Shown here: positions 61,131-64,000 of the stretch, in pieces
Layout of the letters: each line of letters begins with the position of its first letter
Position numbering within the stretch: position 1 is the stretch's first letter
NCBI GenBank assembly: GCA_051649305.1
Contig: JBOFGV010000090.1
Location: forward strand, 1-64,000
Length of the DNA: 64,000 nt
From: JADCCX01 sp051649305
Lineage (GTDB): Bacteria; Pseudomonadota; Alphaproteobacteria; Rhizobiales; Beijerinckiaceae
Direction of reading: 5' to 3'
The notes under the pieces: generated by a model
What the model saw: the letters and a program-made list of their open reading frames with translations, nothing else
Database searches by the model: none
What the model was told of the DNA's origin: nothing
Made by a program: the position numbers and the translations under genes

Positions 61131-62333
61131 CTACCCCCTCAGCCGCGCCAGCACCGCCGGACTGGGGTGACCATCAGGAATCAACCCCAGTTTCTTCTGT
61201 TCGGTTTGCACAGCCTTGCGAGTGCCTTTGCCGATCTTGCCATCAATTTTGCCCATGGCATGTCCGCGTGCCTGCAACAGGCGCTGCAACTCCGCTATCT
61301 GTGGCGTGTTGAGCTGTGGCTCTTTGGTTGGCCATGGCGTGCGGATAGCCGGGCCACCAAAGATGCGATCTCCGAGATGACCAACGCCAACGGCGTAGGA
61401 ATCTGAAGTGTTATACTCACGGATAACCTCGAAATTGTCGGTGATAAGAAACGCCGGACCATTGATGCCTGCTGGCAGAAACAGCCCTGCCCCGCCCGAA
61501 CGCGGCATGGAGCCGGAGGCTGCGCGCACGCCGAGCTCCTGAAACTTGGCAAAGCTGTGCCGCGCTGTGCGGTCCCCAAAAGCCCAGTCAAATTTTTGCG
61601 GCAGAATTACCTCAAAGCCCCACGGCAGGCCCGTGACCCAGCCATCCAGTTTCAGGTGATTGGCAGCCGAAGCCAGGGCATCACGTGTGGAGGTCCAGAT
61701 GTTCTTGCGGCCATCGCCATCACCATCCAGCGCATATTTCAAAAAGCTGGTAGGGATGAACTGCGTCTGCCCCATGGCACCCGCCCATGAGCCCACCATA
61801 CGCTCGCGGCTGATGTGGCCTTCCTGCAAAATCTTCAGCGCAGCGATAAACTGCTGGCGGTAGAAATCCCGCCGTGAGCCGCGAAACGCCAGGCTGGCGG
61901 TGGAGCGCAGCACATCCTTGTTGCCCATGGCGGCACCAAAGTTCGACTCCATGCCCCAGATGCCCGCAACCACTTCCTTGTCGACACCAAGGTTCCGCTC
62001 GACCCAGGCGAAATCGCCCTGTGCGCGGTTGGCGGCGGCACGCCCGGCACTCAGACGGCCAGCGGAGGCGGCACTGTTCACATAGTCCCAGAAAGGCCGA
62101 GAGAACTCGCTCTGGCCGCCGCTGGAAGCCGCAGGACCGGGATCAAAAGCCAGATCAGCAATCACGCTGCGAAACAACGCATCAGACACACCAGCGGCAC
62201 GGGCATCCCCGGCCAGTGATTGCAGGAAGCCTTGAAAGTCTGCGGATTGACCGAAAGCTGTCTCAGCCGTGGCGCATCCGGCAAGAATGAGAAAATGACG
62301 GCGGTCTGGTGTCTTGATCATGAGAACAGCCAT
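61131..62333 (-). CDS. Lytic murein transglycosylase (MltB-like, SLT_2) with PG-binding domain
   Basis: 400 residues. The N-terminus (DRRHFLILAGCATAETAFG) can be a Tat signal or a lipoprotein signal at LAGC. The catalytic domain covers about 45-320, with the acid Glu in VVAGIWGMESNFGAAMGN and family words GAMGQTQFIPTSFLKYALDG and GDGRKNIWTS. A C-terminal PG_binding_1-like domain covers about 335-398. It cleaves glycan strands to form anhydromuramic ends. ATG 62333 and ATG 62321 are both possible starts. Confidence 0.88.
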   Translation of the reverse strand: MAVLMIKTPDRRHFLILAGCATAETAFGQSADFQGFLQSLAGDARAAGVSDALFRSVIADLAFDPGPAASSGGQSEFSRPFWDYVNSAASAGRLSAGRAAANRAQGDFAWVERNLGVDKEVVAGIWGMESNFGAAMGNKDVLRSTASLAFRGSRRDFYRQQFIAALKILQEGHISRERMVGSWAGAMGQTQFIPTSFLKYALDGDGDGRKNIWTSTRDALASAANHLKLDGWVTGLPWGFEVILPQKFDWAFGDRTARHSFAKFQELGVRAASGSMPRSGGAGLFLPAGINGPAFLITDNFEVIREYNTSDSYAVGVGHLGDRIFGGPAIRTPWPTKEPQLNTPQIAELQRLLQARGHAMGKIDGKIGKGTRKAVQTEQKKLGLIPDGHPSPAVLARLRG

Positions 62334-62354
62334 AACCGTTGATCAGATTCGGGT

Positions 62355-63401
62355 CTATTGCCGCGCCGCCATAAAGCGGTTTTTCAGCCGAAGCGCCGGT
62401 TTCTCGATCCACAGCCAAGAGAGAGCGGCAATAGCATAGGTTATCGCCAGCGCTGGCAGAAGCATGATCCAAGGCGAAATGGCGGGGTACAGCGCCTGCA
62501 ACACTTGCTGCACCGGCCAGCCGTAGAGATAGACGCCGTAGGAGATATCCCCCGGCGGTTCCATACGCGGATGCGACAGGCCGGGTGCAAGGGCGATGAA
62601 GAGCATGAGATAAGCCGTTCCGACAAAAAGCAGTGGCTTGTAAAGCGGCGGGGCAGCAAAGGCAGCAAATGTCAGCAAGGGCACAAGGCTTACGACAGCT
62701 GCGAAAGACAGCGGTATTTTATCCCGGTAGAGATAGATCAGCGATCCCGCCGCAAAGACCAACGGCAGACGCAGCGCTGTTTCCTGCCCCTTGGGGATGT
62801 CGCCCCTGAAGGCCAGCACAACCAGAGCCAAAGCAACAAGCGAAGCGCCAACAAGCGCCACTGCCCGATGGCGAAAGCCACCGAGGACACCGTAGGCCAG
62901 AAGACCAGCATAGCAGATGAGTTCGTAGCGCAGGGTCCAGACGGTCGAGATCGGCCAGCGCAGCGGATTGTTCTCGAAAACGCCGGGGAGCACAGTCGCG
63001 CTTTTGAAGGTGGTGATTGTGACCCAGATGAAATTCCAGACGCGCATGTCTGCAAGATACTGCCCCTTTTGAACAGAAGTCATGGCTGTGCCAAAAACCA
63101 GTCCTGTCACCAGCACTGCCACAATCAGGCCGGGAAACACGCGAAGCAGCCGCGCAATTGCAAAAGGCAAAGCGCCGCCTCGCCGGTCCCAGCTCATGGC
63201 TACCAGAAAGCCCGAGACAGCAAAGAAACCGTTCACCCCATGCTCACCCAGTGTGTAACCGGTGAGTGCATAGAGCGGCTCGTCCGTGTGCCGTCCTGTG
63301 CCGACGCTGAACGCATGGCTGAAGACAACCGCCAGTGCCAACACCAATCGCAGGATGGTGAAATTGTCATAGGGGCGCTTGATGGCTTCAGCGACAGTCA
63401 T
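62355..63401 (-). CDS. Acyltransferase family 3 membrane protein
   Basis: 348 residues from ATG 63401. The start overlaps the stop of the upstream glycosyltransferase by four bases (ATGA), which fixes it despite a longer open frame. About ten membrane helices carry the Acyl_transf_3 words: YDNFTILRLVLALAVVFSHA with the catalytic His, GVNGFFAVSGFLVAMSWDRR, and LRYELICYAGLLAYG. Such proteins O-acetylate or otherwise acylate surface sugars. Context with a GT2 gene suggests exopolysaccharide or O-antigen decoration. Confidence 0.88.
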   Translation of the reverse strand: MTVAEAIKRPYDNFTILRLVLALAVVFSHAFSVGTGRHTDEPLYALTGYTLGEHGVNGFFAVSGFLVAMSWDRRGGALPFAIARLLRVFPGLIVAVLVTGLVFGTAMTSVQKGQYLADMRVWNFIWVTITTFKSATVLPGVFENNPLRWPISTVWTLRYELICYAGLLAYGVLGGFRHRAVALVGASLVALALVVLAFRGDIPKGQETALRLPLVFAAGSLIYLYRDKIPLSFAAVVSLVPLLTFAAFAAPPLYKPLLFVGTAYLMLFIALAPGLSHPRMEPPGDISYGVYLYGWPVQQVLQALYPAISPWIMLLPALAITYAIAALSWLWIEKPALRLKNRFMAARQ

Positions 63402-64000
63402 GATACATGCTCGCTGCCCGCGTTGACATTGGCCCGCACCTTCTGCGCCTTGATACCGCGAATGGCAGCCAATGTCCCATTGATGGAACCAAGCTGCTTG
63501 GCGCGTTCCGGCGCTTTGCCACGCAGTTGAGCCCACAGCATCTTGACCATACCCTCCATGGCCTTCCAGCCACCCCAAACCAGCATGCCGTGCTTGCGCC
63601 GCACATAGCTTTCCGACCATGCCATATGCCAGTGCTTCATCTCGGTCATCTGCAGGGATGGCGGCGACGATGTGCCACCGGCGTGATCCGCTTCTGCAGC
63701 AGCCACATGCACAATCCGGCTACCTGCCTCGTTGACCCGGCGAGAGAGATCATCATCTTCAAAGAACAGGAAAATTGCAGGATCGAAGCCGCCGAGTTTC
63801 GTGATTTCCTCGCGGCGCAGCAGGATAGCGGCTCCACTGGCAAAGCTGATGGAACGCAGGCCCGCGTCCCCTGTTTCAACCGGTTCGAAACCCTTGTCGC
63901 AAATGCTGGACTGCCATTTTTCAAAGCGCGATCCATCTGCCCGGTAAAGCGTGGGCACCAGCATCCAGCATTCCGGGTGACGCTCTGCGGCTTCAACAAG
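63398..64000 (-). CDS. Glycosyltransferase family 2, C-terminal part
   Basis: The frame is open to the window edge, so the gene continues beyond 64000. About 200 C-terminal residues are visible. The words ILLRREEITKLGGFDPAIFL and FFEDDDLSRRVNEAGSRIVH are the acceptor-side motif of GT2 enzymes, as in rhamnosyltransferases, with the base in FEDDDL. The last part AWSESYVRRKHGMLVWGGWK suggests a membrane-near tail. It is coupled to the acyltransferase gene and probably belongs to a polysaccharide cluster outside the window. Confidence 0.82.
   Translation of the reverse strand, partial: LVEAAERHPECWMLVPTLYRADGSRFEKWQSSICDKGFEPVETGDAGLRSISFASGAAILLRREEITKLGGFDPAIFLFFEDDDLSRRVNEAGSRIVHVAAAEADHAGGTSSPPSLQMTEMKHWHMAWSESYVRRKHGMLVWGGWKAMEGMVKMLWAQLRGKAPERAKQLGSINGTLAAIRGIKAQKVRANVNAGSEHVS

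Overview
The window looks like chromosomal DNA of an alphaproteobacterium of the Hyphomicrobiales (Rhizobiales). The grounds are an E1-beta pyruvate dehydrogenase subunit with its own lipoyl domain, the blocks alr-radA-cvpA-purF-SDR and argS-SPOR-nagZ-scpA-scpB-tatABC-serS-surE-pcm-LytM, a B12-dependent ribonucleotide reductase, and the abundant palindromic intergenic repeats typical of the order. I do not assign a genus. Almost everything is housekeeping sequence.

Layout. 1-4.0 kb: the 3' end of nrdJ, then a small AT-richer accessory patch with a tail-anchored protein, a BrnT-type toxin with an XRE antitoxin, and a multi-pass membrane protein. 4.2-12 kb (+): fabI, a DUF2177 protein, a Tat-exported FAH-family hydrolase, alr, radA, cvpA, purF and an SDR. 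12.2-16 kb: der, a YfgM-like protein, an alanine/proline-rich membrane protein and lipA. 16-25.5 kb (-): the pyruvate dehydrogenase operon pdhA-pdhB-pdhC-lpdA-lipA, interleaved with eight small unrelated genes, mostly membrane proteins plus a DUF559 and a Uma2 nuclease. 25.7-29.4 kb: ftsB, a Mth938-like gene, secF, secD and yajC. 29.5-34.5 kb: a DUF815 ATPase, a divergent DMT exporter/Lrp pair, an NlpD-like lipoprotein and pcm. 34.5-47.3 kb (-): surE, serS, tatCBA, an orphan ABC ATPase, scpB, scpA, nagZ, a SPOR protein, argS and dgt. 47.3-51.3 kb: an A-type Fe-S carrier, a large unknown envelope protein, tig and tRNA-Leu(UAG). 51.4-57 kb (+): a multicopper-oxidase fold protein that has lost most copper ligands, an M3 peptidase, and glnB-glnA behind a sigma-54 promoter. 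57-64 kb: a second DUF559 gene, a LysE exporter, an unknown secreted protein, rimO, a lytic transglycosylase, and the start of a surface-polysaccharide region (acyltransferase and a partial GT2).

Functional themes. Pyruvate oxidation and its cofactor supply (E1, E2, E3, LipA) are together. The envelope is represented by Sec and Tat export, Alr, NagZ, SPOR and LytM proteins and a lytic transglycosylase. Nitrogen assimilation is represented by GlnB and GlnA. Division and chromosome handling are represented by FtsB and ScpAB.

The most interesting non-coding signal is a set of modular palindromic repeats. Conserved outer arms enclose inner stems that differ between copies but remain self-complementary. 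Several copies are paired arms around a core of about 61-65 bp, and some are open in frame with the neighbouring gene. Two DUF559 nuclease genes sit directly beside such repeats. Other points of note are the copper-less oxidase, a duplicated leader shared by lipA and an RDD gene, a strongly folded leader before alr, and the cargo genes inside the pyruvate dehydrogenase operon.
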